The notes under the pieces: model-generated
The model's database searches: none
Told to the model about the DNA's origin: nothing
What the model saw: only the letters and a program-made list of their open reading frames with translations
Source: Sphingobacteriales bacterium
GTDB taxonomy: Bacteria; Bacteroidota; Bacteroidia; Chitinophagales; Chitinophagaceae
Length of the DNA stretch: 64,000 bases
Direction: 5' to 3'
Assembly: GCA_012270485.1 (NCBI GenBank)
Contig: JAAXIF010000023.1
Span: 1-64,000 of the forward strand
Program-made: the position numbers and the translations under genes
Shown: piece after piece, positions 44,929 to 52,711 of the stretch
How the letters are laid out: every line of letters begins with the position of its first letter
Numbering within the stretch: position 1 is the stretch's first letter

Positions 44929-45753
44929 TCATTGCAAAGCCTTTATCGCTTTTGCAAAAATTTCACTGAGACCGGCATCTGTTCTGCCAGCTACTTCGAT
45001 GATCTCAGCAATATTCACGGGTTGTAAATGATCCGGATCACACTCATCTGTAATCACACTCACTGCCGCACATCGTAACCCAATATGATTGGCTATAATT
45101 ACTTCCGGAACGGTACTCATCCCTACCATATCTGCGCCTGCTGCTCGTAAATATCGATATTCCGCTCTTGTTTCCAGATTCGGTCCTTGTACAGATACAT
45201 AAATACCATGCAAGAATTCTTTTTGTAAAGCATGTGCTGCTTTGATCAGCTGTTGACCCATTGCTTCATCATAAGGCCTACACATGTCTACAAAACGATT
45301 GCCAAATGCAGGATCATTCAATCCGCGCAACGGGTTTTCGGGTAATAAATTGATATGATCATTGATCAATACCATATCCCCTTTTTTAAACAATGGATTC
45401 ATTCCCCCAGCTGCATTACTTAATAATAAAAACTGAACACCCAATGCTTTCATCACTCTTATTGGAAAAGTAATTTGTTGCATACTATAGCCTTCATAAT
45501 AATGAAAGCGTCCTTGCATGGCCATGATTTTTTTCCCTTGTACAGTGCCATAGATCAATTGGCCTTTATGAAACTCTACGGTAGCTACAGGAAAATGAGG
45601 TATTTCATGATAGGGAATAGTATGAATAATATCAATGTGTTGTACAAAAGAACCCAACCCTGTTCCCAGTACTACGGCTACTTCCGGACTCTTAAACCCT
45701 CTTTCATTTAAAAAAGAAGCGCATTCTTCAATCTTTTGCAACATATTCTCCAT
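44929..45753 (-). CDS. Purine nucleoside phosphorylase (PNP-I type)
   Basis: A 274-residue trimeric-type phosphorylase that splits purine nucleosides with phosphate. Family blocks are VVLGTGLGSFVQH, LLSNAAGGMNPLFKKGD, VQGPNLETRAEYRYLRAAGADMVGMSTVPE and VITDECD. ATG 45753 is chosen over an upstream TTG at 45801. It is divergent from an arsenosugar-type cluster with only 64 bases between starts. Because ArsS makes a 5'-arsenic-substituted adenosine, a PNP that removes adenine would be the logical next step. That role is an inference; ordinary purine salvage is the alternative. Confidence 0.92.
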   Translation of the reverse strand: MENMLQKIEECASFLNERGFKSPEVAVVLGTGLGSFVQHIDIIHTIPYHEIPHFPVATVEFHKGQLIYGTVQGKKIMAMQGRFHYYEGYSMQQITFPIRVMKALGVQFLLLSNAAGGMNPLFKKGDMVLINDHINLLPENPLRGLNDPAFGNRFVDMCRPYDEAMGQQLIKAAHALQKEFLHGIYVSVQGPNLETRAEYRYLRAAGADMVGMSTVPEVIIANHIGLRCAAVSVITDECDPDHLQPVNIAEIIEVAGRTDAGLSEIFAKAIKALQ

Positions 45754-45791
45754 AATAACCAGTAATTTTTCAGTGTGTAAATTAAAACTAT

Positions 45792-45810
45792 ATGCGTTCA
45801 ATGAACGTAT
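45792..45810. promoter_or_regulatory. 19-bp palindrome between divergent arsenosugar genes
   Basis: ATGCGTTCAATGAACGTAT is an inverted repeat with one mismatched pair and a perfect 13-base core (CGTTCAATGAACG). It lies in the 64-base gap between the phosphorylase and DUF547 starts, where one bound regulator could control both directions. No ArsR-type gene is in the window. Confidence 0.55.
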
Positions 45811-45817
45811 TTATTGT

Positions 45818-46606
45818 ATGCAAAGATTGTTCCTTTTTGTGATCAGCATGTTACTCTTGTCCGGAACTGTAATGATTGCACAAGCTCAAGAAACCCAGTC
45901 ATCAGACGAAAATCGATTCACAAAAATATCTCAGCAATTGCTACTTACAGCAAAAAGACGAGAACCTGCTGATTCATTGGTTCAGTTTTTACAGCAAATT
46001 TCTCCGAATGATTTGTATCAAGAATTGAACAATGATACCAAAAAGAAAACTTTTTGGCTGAACATTTACAACGCTTTTACCCAGCTCGCTCTTGCGCAAA
46101 ATCCGGATCGGTATAAAAAACGCGGACAGTTCTTCGGTCAAAAAAATATTGTCATTGCCGGAGAGCGACTAAGTCTTGATCGTATAGAACACGGATTATT
46201 ACGTCGATCTAAAACAAAATGGAGCATGGGATATTTCAATCGTTTATTCCCCTCCTCCTTTGAAAGAAAACACCGAGTGGATAGTGTTGATTACAGAATC
46301 CATTTTGCTCTGAATTGTGGGGCGAAGAGTTGTCCACCCATTGCTTTTTATCGTGCAGAACAATTGGATAAACAATTAGACCTTGCTACTCGTGTTTATT
46401 TGAGAAATGAAGCAGTGTATGATAGCACTAAAAATCAAATCCAACTACCTGCCATTATGGGCTGGTTTCGTGGCGATTTTGGTGGAAAGAAAAAAATGAA
46501 AGAACTATTAAAGAAGATCAGCGTTATTCCTAGTGACGTTAATCCTTCTATCAAATTCAAAAAATACGACTGGAATCTTTATTTAGATAATTACAAAACC
46601 GACTAA
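45818..46606 (+). CDS. DUF547 domain protein, exported
   Basis: A 262-residue protein from ATG 45818. The signal peptide ends at MIAQAQ. The DUF547 core is clear: FWLNIYNAFTQLALAQNPDRYKKR, then LSLDRIEHGLLR, IHFALNCGAKSCPPIAFY and LPAIMGWFRGDF. The conserved Cys and His residues suggest a papain-like or metal-linked fold, but the activity is unknown. The longer frame to 45635 would overlap the phosphorylase. It is the first gene of the rightward arsenosugar set, with one base before the next start. Confidence 0.88.
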   Translation: MQRLFLFVISMLLLSGTVMIAQAQETQSSDENRFTKISQQLLLTAKRREPADSLVQFLQQISPNDLYQELNNDTKKKTFWLNIYNAFTQLALAQNPDRYKKRGQFFGQKNIVIAGERLSLDRIEHGLLRRSKTKWSMGYFNRLFPSSFERKHRVDSVDYRIHFALNCGAKSCPPIAFYRAEQLDKQLDLATRVYLRNEAVYDSTKNQIQLPAIMGWFRGDFGGKKKMKELLKKISVIPSDVNPSIKFKKYDWNLYLDNYKTD

Positions 46607-46607
46607 C

Positions 46608-46943
46608 ATGGCTAATCATTATTACAATGCAGAAGATCTAGGAAAATTTGGTGCTATTGGCGAGTACCAAAAAGAAATGGCTGATAAATTTTTTGCATGG
46701 TATGGAGAAGTATTCAAAGACAGCGCGCTGAGTGCACGTGAAAAATCATTGATTGCATTAGCAGTTGCACATGCCGTTCAATGTCCCTATTGTATTGATG
46801 CTTACAGTAGTGACGCTTATGAAAAAGGATGGAGTGAATCTCAAATGATGGAAGCTGTGCATGTGGCTTCAGCCATTAAGGGGGGTGCTGCTTTGGTACA
46901 TGGCGTTCAAATGATGAACAAAGTGAAGTCCATTGCCATGTAA
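46608..46943 (+). CDS. Arsenosugar-associated peroxidase-like protein (AhpD fold)
   Basis: A 111-residue carboxymuconolactone decarboxylase/AhpD-like protein. The redox motif is CPYCIDAYSSDAYEKG (CxxC with the following His replaced by Tyr-Ser-Ser context), preceded by LSAREKSLIALAVAHAVQ. This short version is a recurrent neighbour of the arsS radical SAM gene. Its task is probably thiol or peroxide chemistry on the arsenical, not proven. The start follows the DUF547 stop by one base. Confidence 0.88.
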   Translation: MANHYYNAEDLGKFGAIGEYQKEMADKFFAWYGEVFKDSALSAREKSLIALAVAHAVQCPYCIDAYSSDAYEKGWSESQMMEAVHVASAIKGGAALVHGVQMMNKVKSIAM

Positions 46944-46974
46944 ATCTGTTATTCGAGTTTATTAAAACCACTTC

Positions 46975-48015
46975 ATGAAATCACTGAAAGCATTACAACA
47001 TGCATTAGCTGATGCGGGACATCAGATTGATATTTTAGAACACGAAAAAGACCTGCCATTATTCACCGATAAAATGAAACAGGCAGGGCTCTTACCCTTA
47101 CACCCTACACAACCTGAAATTTTTCAGGTGAACGTGGGTAAAATGTGTAACCAAGTGTGCAAACATTGTCATGTTGATGCAGGTCCCGACCGAAAAGAGA
47201 TCATGACCAAAGAGACCATGATGCTTTGTCTGGATGTGTTAGCCAATAATCCTTCTTTCAAAACGATAGACCTAACCGGTGGCGCCCCGGAAATGAATCC
47301 GGATTTCAGGTGGTTTGTGTCAGAGATCAAAAAACTGAATAGACATATCATTGTACGTTGTAACCTCACCATTATTCTGGCGAATAAGAAATACCATGAT
47401 CTCCCTGAATTTTTTAAACAGCATGCAATCGAAGTGGTTTCTTCGCTTCCTTTTTACACCCAAGACAGAACAGACAGACAAAGAGGTAATGGTGTTTTTG
47501 AGGATTCAATCAAGGCATTACAAATGTTGAATACAGTTGGGTATGGCATGGAAGGAACAGGATTGTTATTGAATCTTGTGTACAATCCTGCCGGTGCTTT
47601 CCTTCCTCCTTCACAATTAGCATTAGAGAAAGAATATAAAGATGCTTTATTAGAGCGATACAATATCCAATTCAATCAATTGTATGTGATCACCAATATG
47701 CCGATCAGTCGCTATCTGGATTATCTACTGGTAAGTGGTAATTATAGCAGCTATATGGATAAACTCATTCAAGCTTTTAATCCGGTAGCAGCTGCCAATG
47801 TAATGTGTAGAAATACGATTTCGGTGGGATGGGATGGCTATTTGTATGATTGCGATTTTAATCAAATGCTGGATTTGAAAGTTGGGTGTTCCGGTTCTGA
47901 TCATTTATCGAATTATTCTTCGTCTGCAATCAGTGAACGCGAAATCATTCTCAATCAACATTGTTATGGTTGCACTGCCGGATCAGGATCTAGTTGTGGC
48001 GGGGCTGTGGCATAA
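46975..48015 (+). CDS. arsS: Arsenosugar biosynthesis radical SAM protein ArsS
   Basis: A 346-residue radical SAM enzyme. The 4Fe-4S motif is C58-N-Q-V-C62-K-H-C65, followed by the SAM-binding LTGGAPEM. The C-terminal domain is Cys-rich and ends HCYGCTAGSGSSCGGAVA. In many relatives this family was first named rSAM/selenodomain because a selenocysteine occurs; here all positions are Cys. ArsS joins 5'-deoxyadenosyl from SAM to dimethylarsenite. The methyltransferase ArsM, needed before it, is not in this window. Confidence 0.92.
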   Translation: MKSLKALQHALADAGHQIDILEHEKDLPLFTDKMKQAGLLPLHPTQPEIFQVNVGKMCNQVCKHCHVDAGPDRKEIMTKETMMLCLDVLANNPSFKTIDLTGGAPEMNPDFRWFVSEIKKLNRHIIVRCNLTIILANKKYHDLPEFFKQHAIEVVSSLPFYTQDRTDRQRGNGVFEDSIKALQMLNTVGYGMEGTGLLLNLVYNPAGAFLPPSQLALEKEYKDALLERYNIQFNQLYVITNMPISRYLDYLLVSGNYSSYMDKLIQAFNPVAAANVMCRNTISVGWDGYLYDCDFNQMLDLKVGCSGSDHLSNYSSSAISEREIILNQHCYGCTAGSGSSCGGAVA

Positions 48016-48026
48016 ATTATACACCA

Positions 48027-48626
48027 TTGAAACAGGCATTGATTATTTTTGCTAGGAATCCGGTTCGTGGAAAAGTGAAGACCCGTTTGGCTGCTACAAT
48101 GGGTCATGACAAAGCTTTATCCATTTATCAATTATTATTAGAACATACTGTTCAGATCACCCAACAGCTCCCTTGTGATCGTTATGTTTTTTATGCCGAT
48201 GGTATTTCAAAGAATGATATTTGGTCGGATGATCTCTATCTGAAAAAAAATCAGGAAGGCAAGGATCTGGGTCAACGCATGCTTCAGGCTTTTGATACAC
48301 TGTTTCAACAGGGATACCAAAAAATCATCATCATTGGCACAGACTGTTTTGAACTTTCTTCTTCTATCTTATTGGATGCTTTCACTGCATTGGATGAAAA
48401 GGAAGTAGTGATCGGTCCTTCGGAAGATGGCGGATACTATTTACTGGGTATGCGGCAATTTTTTCCATTTCTCTTTGAGGAAAAAGCATGGAGCACCGAT
48501 ACAGTCTATAACAGTACGATTCAGCAATTAAAAATACATAAGATCAGTTATGGTATTCTGCCTATACTCAATGATATTGATACTGAAGAGGACTGGAATC
48601 AGCATTTCGCTAAAAGTCAACGATAA
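48027..48626 (+). CDS. Arsenosugar-associated glycosyltransferase 1
   Basis: A 199-residue protein of the rSAM/selenodomain-associated transferase 1 family (TIGR04282), with a nucleotide-diphospho-sugar transferase fold. It shows LIIFARNPVRGKVKTRLAATMG at the start, then IIIGTDCFELSSSILLDAF and GPSEDGGYYLLGM. There is no ATG; I take TTG at 48027, just before the conserved start, though TTG 47994 would overlap arsS by 22 bases. Its last 10 bases overlap the convergent transferase 2 gene. Confidence 0.88.
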   Translation: MKQALIIFARNPVRGKVKTRLAATMGHDKALSIYQLLLEHTVQITQQLPCDRYVFYADGISKNDIWSDDLYLKKNQEGKDLGQRMLQAFDTLFQQGYQKIIIIGTDCFELSSSILLDAFTALDEKEVVIGPSEDGGYYLLGMRQFFPFLFEEKAWSTDTVYNSTIQQLKIHKISYGILPILNDIDTEEDWNQHFAKSQR

Positions 48627-49315
48627 TTGAGGAGTTGTTTATATCTATTTGCCATCTCTTCTTGTGCAGCACCCTTTTTATACATGCGAATAATAGTATA
48701 ATTGGCTGTTTGTACCCTTAACCAACTATTGGTCTCATATTTTCTGGCAGATACCAATGCAGCTGCTGAAAATATCTTATACCGTGCGCCGGTAGATTTT
48801 GCTCTAGTCACAATATCATAGTCTTCCATAATACGCATCGATCCGTTAAAACCTCCGATTTGTTGAAATAGTTTACGATCCATGAATAATGTTTGATCGC
48901 CGCCATAACAAATGAATAGATCAAATCGTGTAAACCATGCATTAAAAAGTAAAATTTTTTGATTGGAATCGAATTTGGTTCTATAACGCCCAAATGCATA
49001 CCCGTCATTAATGGCTGCAATAATATCCGATGGATAAGAAATCGGAGGGAGTGTATCTGCATGTACAAAATAAAAAACAGTACCTGTTGCCAAACTTGCG
49101 CCATGATTCATTTGAGCTGCCCTGCCTTTATGAGGTGATAAAGTAGCGAACGCCCCGCCTGCAGCAGCAATAGACATGGTATCATCCATACTACCACCAT
49201 CAGATACAATAATTTCCTTTACATGACTACCTCCATGTTCTTGTAAATATTGAACCAGTTTACCAATACCATCGGCTTCGTTATAAGTAGGTATAATGAT
49301 ACTGATATGTTGCAT
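48617..49315 (-). CDS. Arsenosugar-associated glycosyltransferase 2 (GT2)
   Basis: A 232-residue family 2 glycosyltransferase of the rSAM/selenodomain-associated transferase 2 group (TIGR04283). Motifs are SIIIPTYNEADGIGKLVQYL, IVSDGGSMDDT, LSPHKGRAAQMNHGASLATG, YFVHADTLPP and FGRYRTKFD. It would add a sugar to the arsenical ribose or a lipid carrier. It is tail-to-tail with transferase 1 with a 10-base overlap of coding ends, so the two genes share the same 3' DNA. Confidence 0.9.
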   Translation of the reverse strand: MQHISIIIPTYNEADGIGKLVQYLQEHGGSHVKEIIVSDGGSMDDTMSIAAAGGAFATLSPHKGRAAQMNHGASLATGTVFYFVHADTLPPISYPSDIIAAINDGYAFGRYRTKFDSNQKILLFNAWFTRFDLFICYGGDQTLFMDRKLFQQIGGFNGSMRIMEDYDIVTRAKSTGARYKIFSAAALVSARKYETNSWLRVQTANYTIIRMYKKGAAQEEMANRYKQLLNYR

Positions 49316-49457
49316 AATGAGTGTTGAGCATGCTCAATATAAATCATAATTCAGTTGTAGTTGAAGTAACACAAAAAAATAATGGCTCCTTTTCAGAAGC
49401 CACTATCCATTTACTGCTTGCAACAATAAATGCTGCTATAGGTTTGCTGAGTATAGC

Positions 49458-50279
49458 CTATTTGTTTTTGCGGATAAATAAATCGCCGCTCCAAGATTTT
49501 ACCATTAGTTCTGCGCCTCCTCCATTGATCTTTCCGGTTACCCAGGCATCCTTACTGATCTTGTAGGTACCTCCTGAATTCGTTTTCACCGGAGCTGCGG
49601 AAGATTTATCGATCGCCACTTCAAAATCGCTGAATATTTCACCTTGATCGGTTTTCATTTTCAGGTTTGCCTTGGTAGTTGCGGGAAAATTGAGATTGAC
49701 GTCACCATTGAATGTAGAGAATGCCATCGGCTTTCCTTCCGTTACTGCAGCGAATGCCACTGAAATATCTCCATTCACCGTATTGGCTACAGCAGTACCT
49801 GAAAAACCGGAAACTTTGATATCTCCATTTACGTTGTTCAATTCCAACTCACCTTTGATATTGCTGACCACAATATCACCTTCATTCAATGTATTTAATA
49901 CGAGTGTACCATTTAATGGAACCTTGATATCGAGATCTATTTTACGCATCATGCTATGGTTGTTGATCGTTACCTCATTGTTCTTTTCTACTGCATTGAT
50001 CTCATAGCCAGAAGAAGCCCCAATACGTTTCAAGCCTGATGCTTTTTGATCACTCTTCTTAGGTTTTTTATCTTCCTCAACTTCTACATTAATGATCAGA
50101 TTGTCTGCTGAATGTCCGGTTACACGGATAGAACCACTTAACAAACCTACTACTAACTTGTAGGGTTTACCGGGATTACTTAGTGCTACTGTGAGCTGTT
50201 CCTTCTCAACACCCTGCCCCAACAATACCATTGAACAGAGCAAGCTGATAAGTGTGAGTGTATACTTGATTGTTTTCAT
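49458..50279 (-). CDS. DUF4097-type beta-helical surface protein, second copy
   Basis: A 273-residue exported protein from ATG 50279 (signal LISLLCSMVLLGQG). The rest is repeating beta strands of the form LVLNTLNEGDIVVSNIKGELELNNVNGDIKVSGFSG, the DUF4097/putative adhesin fold. It is the last gene of the ECF operon, 10 bases after the first DUF4097 gene. It is probably an envelope protein made in response to the sigma factor. The longer frame to 50318 overlaps the preceding gene. Confidence 0.85.
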   Translation of the reverse strand: MKTIKYTLTLISLLCSMVLLGQGVEKEQLTVALSNPGKPYKLVVGLLSGSIRVTGHSADNLIINVEVEEDKKPKKSDQKASGLKRIGASSGYEINAVEKNNEVTINNHSMMRKIDLDIKVPLNGTLVLNTLNEGDIVVSNIKGELELNNVNGDIKVSGFSGTAVANTVNGDISVAFAAVTEGKPMAFSTFNGDVNLNFPATTKANLKMKTDQGEIFSDFEVAIDKSSAAPVKTNSGGTYKISKDAWVTGKINGGGAELMVKSWSGDLFIRKNK

Positions 50280-50289
50280 ATTTCTGTTT

Positions 50290-51153
50290 TTATGATTTTC
50301 TGATATAAACATTCCCATTTAGGGTTTCAAAATTAAATTGCTTACCGCCACTACCAATTCGAACTGCATTCCCTTTACTGATTTTATACACAGTACTGTT
50401 GGATTTCTTTTCGGTATTTTTTTCCAAAGTATTATTGATGGGTTCCACATTATCAAAATCTGTATAATATTTACCATTCATACTCTTGAAATACAGATCT
50501 GCATTTAATCCGTTTTGATACTTCACCGTGATATCACCATTGATGGTATGATAAACAGATGCAGCCGGTGGATTCACCAAATAACTTACATTGACTGCTC
50601 CATTCACTGTTGTAGCTTTTGTGGTACCCTTTGCATTCTCTACATCTATCGCACCGTTTACATTCGAAACCCATAATGTACCATACACATCTTTCACTTT
50701 CACATTCCCGTTATTGATTGTTGATACACGTAACCGCATTTGATGTGGGACTTTTACCACAAAATCAAGTTGGTATTTATAGCGAATATTTTTGCGTTCG
50801 TCATTTCGATCCCAATTCCTGTTAGGTCTTGAATCATAGGGGGCAGCTATGTATACAATGATGCTATCGCCTTGTTGTTCCATTTCAAAACGAAATTCCT
50901 CTTTTCCTTTGGCTACTTCATCCGGATATTTAGAACTGATATTTTTGTCGATCTCTAATAATACCTTATCTCCGTCATACCCTTCTACTTTAATAGAACC
51001 AAAAACATTGTAGATAGCTAATACTGCATCGTTGTTTTTGCCATTGACGGTAAATTGTTTGGAAATATGCTCCTTGACTTCTTGCGCCGGTACACTGATA
51101 CAGGCACAAAGGGATAGTATTCCTGCTGCAAGCAGGTTAAAATAGGTTTTCAT
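50290..51153 (-). CDS. DUF4097-type beta-helical surface protein, first copy
   Basis: A 287-residue exported protein (signal LLAAGILSLCACISVPAQ). Repeats such as LRVSTINNGNVKVKDVYGTLWVSNVNGAIDVENAKG carry the same NVNG turn as its neighbour. It is 12 bases after the anti-sigma gene. It ends VYIRKS, matching the neighbour's LFIRKNK, so the two are tandem paralogs. Confidence 0.85.
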   Translation of the reverse strand: MKTYFNLLAAGILSLCACISVPAQEVKEHISKQFTVNGKNNDAVLAIYNVFGSIKVEGYDGDKVLLEIDKNISSKYPDEVAKGKEEFRFEMEQQGDSIIVYIAAPYDSRPNRNWDRNDERKNIRYKYQLDFVVKVPHQMRLRVSTINNGNVKVKDVYGTLWVSNVNGAIDVENAKGTTKATTVNGAVNVSYLVNPPAASVYHTINGDITVKYQNGLNADLYFKSMNGKYYTDFDNVEPINNTLEKNTEKKSNSTVYKISKGNAVRIGSGGKQFNFETLNGNVYIRKS

Positions 51154-51165
51154 ATGTACAGGGGT

Positions 51166-51978
51166 TTAAATATTTAACTGATGAATGGTTGCTTGTATTT
51201 TGGTTTTGATCGCTTCATTGGTTTCAGGCTTCTTTAAAAGTTGCTGGAAAGAACGAACCGATTTTTTCTCTTGCATACTCAGCATAATATCAGCAAGGGC
51301 AGATTGAACCAAAGGAGACTCTTGTTGGGCGATGGATTGTATCAAACCCTCTCTCACTTTAGGATCAGTGGTCATTTTAGATAAAGTCTCTAGTGCCGTC
51401 AATCGAACATTTACATTTTCATCGTTGTTCAATGTTGTCAACAAAGCATCTTTCACACGTCTATCCACCGTATCAATTTCATTCACATAACTTACAGCTC
51501 TTAATCTTTCTGAAGCAGATGGGTGTTCCAGTAAGGTAAGTGTCAGCATTTCACGCATTTCTTTTACTTGTGAAGAAAGCATTTCCACCTCTGACTTACC
51601 GTTTCCCTTTTGTTGGAAATATAGCGAAGTAGCTATCACCCCTATCACTAACATTCCTAATCCATAAGCCATACGTGGAGTAACCAACAGCGCAGTAAAT
51701 TTTGAAATGTTTTCTTTTATCTGATCCCAAAAACTGGTCTTAGCAAGTTGCTCTTGTTTATAAGCTTCCAGTTGTTGCATGAATGTATTTTTGATAGCAG
51801 CAGATGGTTCTGGCTCGGGTAAAGCAGTTGTAATGTTCCAGAATGTCATAATACTGTTCAACTCTTCTGTACACGCTGAACAAGTGGCTACATGAAGATT
51901 TACCTCCGCCTTCTCTGCATCACTTAATTCATTCAAAGCCAGTGACCATAATTTTTCTTTGTCAAATGCACATTTCAT
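51166..51978 (-). CDS. Anti-sigma factor with zinc finger and HEAT-like repeats
   Basis: A 270-residue inner-membrane protein. The N-terminal zinc-binding anti-sigma motif is H-x3-C-x2-C in NLHVATCSACTEEL. A transmembrane helix (MLVIGVIATSLYF) follows. The periplasmic part has HEAT-like repeats (VNVRLTALETLSKMTTDPKVREGLIQSI). It should hold the upstream sigma factor inactive. Its ATG overlaps the sigma stop as ATGA. Confidence 0.9.
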   Translation of the reverse strand: MKCAFDKEKLWSLALNELSDAEKAEVNLHVATCSACTEELNSIMTFWNITTALPEPEPSAAIKNTFMQQLEAYKQEQLAKTSFWDQIKENISKFTALLVTPRMAYGLGMLVIGVIATSLYFQQKGNGKSEVEMLSSQVKEMREMLTLTLLEHPSASERLRAVSYVNEIDTVDRRVKDALLTTLNNDENVNVRLTALETLSKMTTDPKVREGLIQSIAQQESPLVQSALADIMLSMQEKKSVRSFQQLLKKPETNEAIKTKIQATIHQLNI

Positions 51979-52544
51979 ACACTCATTGTTTGTTGACTAA
52001 TTTCAAGATATATTTCTCTGAGCTGTTTTACAGCCCGATGTATTCTTACTTTAATCGCTCCTTCTGATAATTTTAAAATCTCAGCGATCTCTTGGTATTT
52101 CATTTCACGATACTTGGATAATATGATCAACTCCCGATCTGTTTCACTCAATCTTGCCAATGCTTTTCTCAAGATCAACTCTTCTTCTTTTCTATGTAAA
52201 GTATGATCAGCTGTTGTTGTTTCTTTTATATTTTCCTCAAGCTCTTCTGTATTCACAGTGTTACCTGTGCGCTTATTTCTTCTGAAATAATCCTTTAATG
52301 CGTTTCTGGCAATGGTATACATCCAAGTCTCAAACTTAAAAGTACCCGTGAATGTTGCCCGCGAACGAATCATGTTCATGAAAACAGTTTGAACCAGATC
52401 TTCACTTACCTCTTTTATGCCTGTCTGATGATAAAAGAACCCATACAGTGAACGATGGTGTCTGTCGAATAACAGTGCCATCTGATCCAGGTTGCCTTCT
52501 TTTACCCTGAACATGAGCTGATTATCAATGGTTTCGTTCGTCAA
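51975..52544 (-). CDS. ECF RNA polymerase sigma factor
   Basis: A 189-residue sigma-70 family ECF factor. Region 2 is LFDRHHRSLYGFFYHQTGIKEVSEDLVQTVFMNMI, with the FETWMYTIARNALKDYFRR segment. Region 4 HTH is LIILSKYREMKYQEIAEILKLSEGAIKVRIHRAVKQL. The start is TTG 52544 or ATG 52514 ten codons in; both keep region 2. It heads the sigma/anti-sigma/DUF4097 operon and probably drives its own promoter. Confidence 0.93.
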   Translation of the reverse strand: MTNETIDNQLMFRVKEGNLDQMALLFDRHHRSLYGFFYHQTGIKEVSEDLVQTVFMNMIRSRATFTGTFKFETWMYTIARNALKDYFRRNKRTGNTVNTEELEENIKETTTADHTLHRKEEELILRKALARLSETDRELIILSKYREMKYQEIAEILKLSEGAIKVRIHRAVKQLREIYLEISQQTMSV

Positions 52545-52634
52545 TCTCGGGTCAGTTAATGTTTGCTTTGAAGTATAAACTGAGGTCGGATGAAAAGGTT
52601 ACATCATAATTCGACTTTTTTGTCTTGTATGGAA

Positions 52635-52670
52635 CGCAGATTGATATGATTTTTTATGATTGGCACTGAT
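52635..52670. repeat. Partial copy of the CGCAGATT element
   Basis: CGCAGATTGATATGATTTTT followed by TATGATTGGCACTGAT resembles the left arm of the 11371-11443 element (there TGATTGGCGCTGAT). No complementary arm follows here, so this is a half element upstream of the sigma gene. Confidence 0.5.
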
Positions 52671-52711
52671 TAAATACATTCTTCATATACATGAACCACT
52701 ATTGATATCTA

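Noticed and set aside
49321..49566. An 81-residue plus-strand frame in the gap before the DUF4097 genes
   Set aside because: Its second half is antisense to a clear DUF4097 gene and it has no recognisable domain; the first half alone is too short to support.
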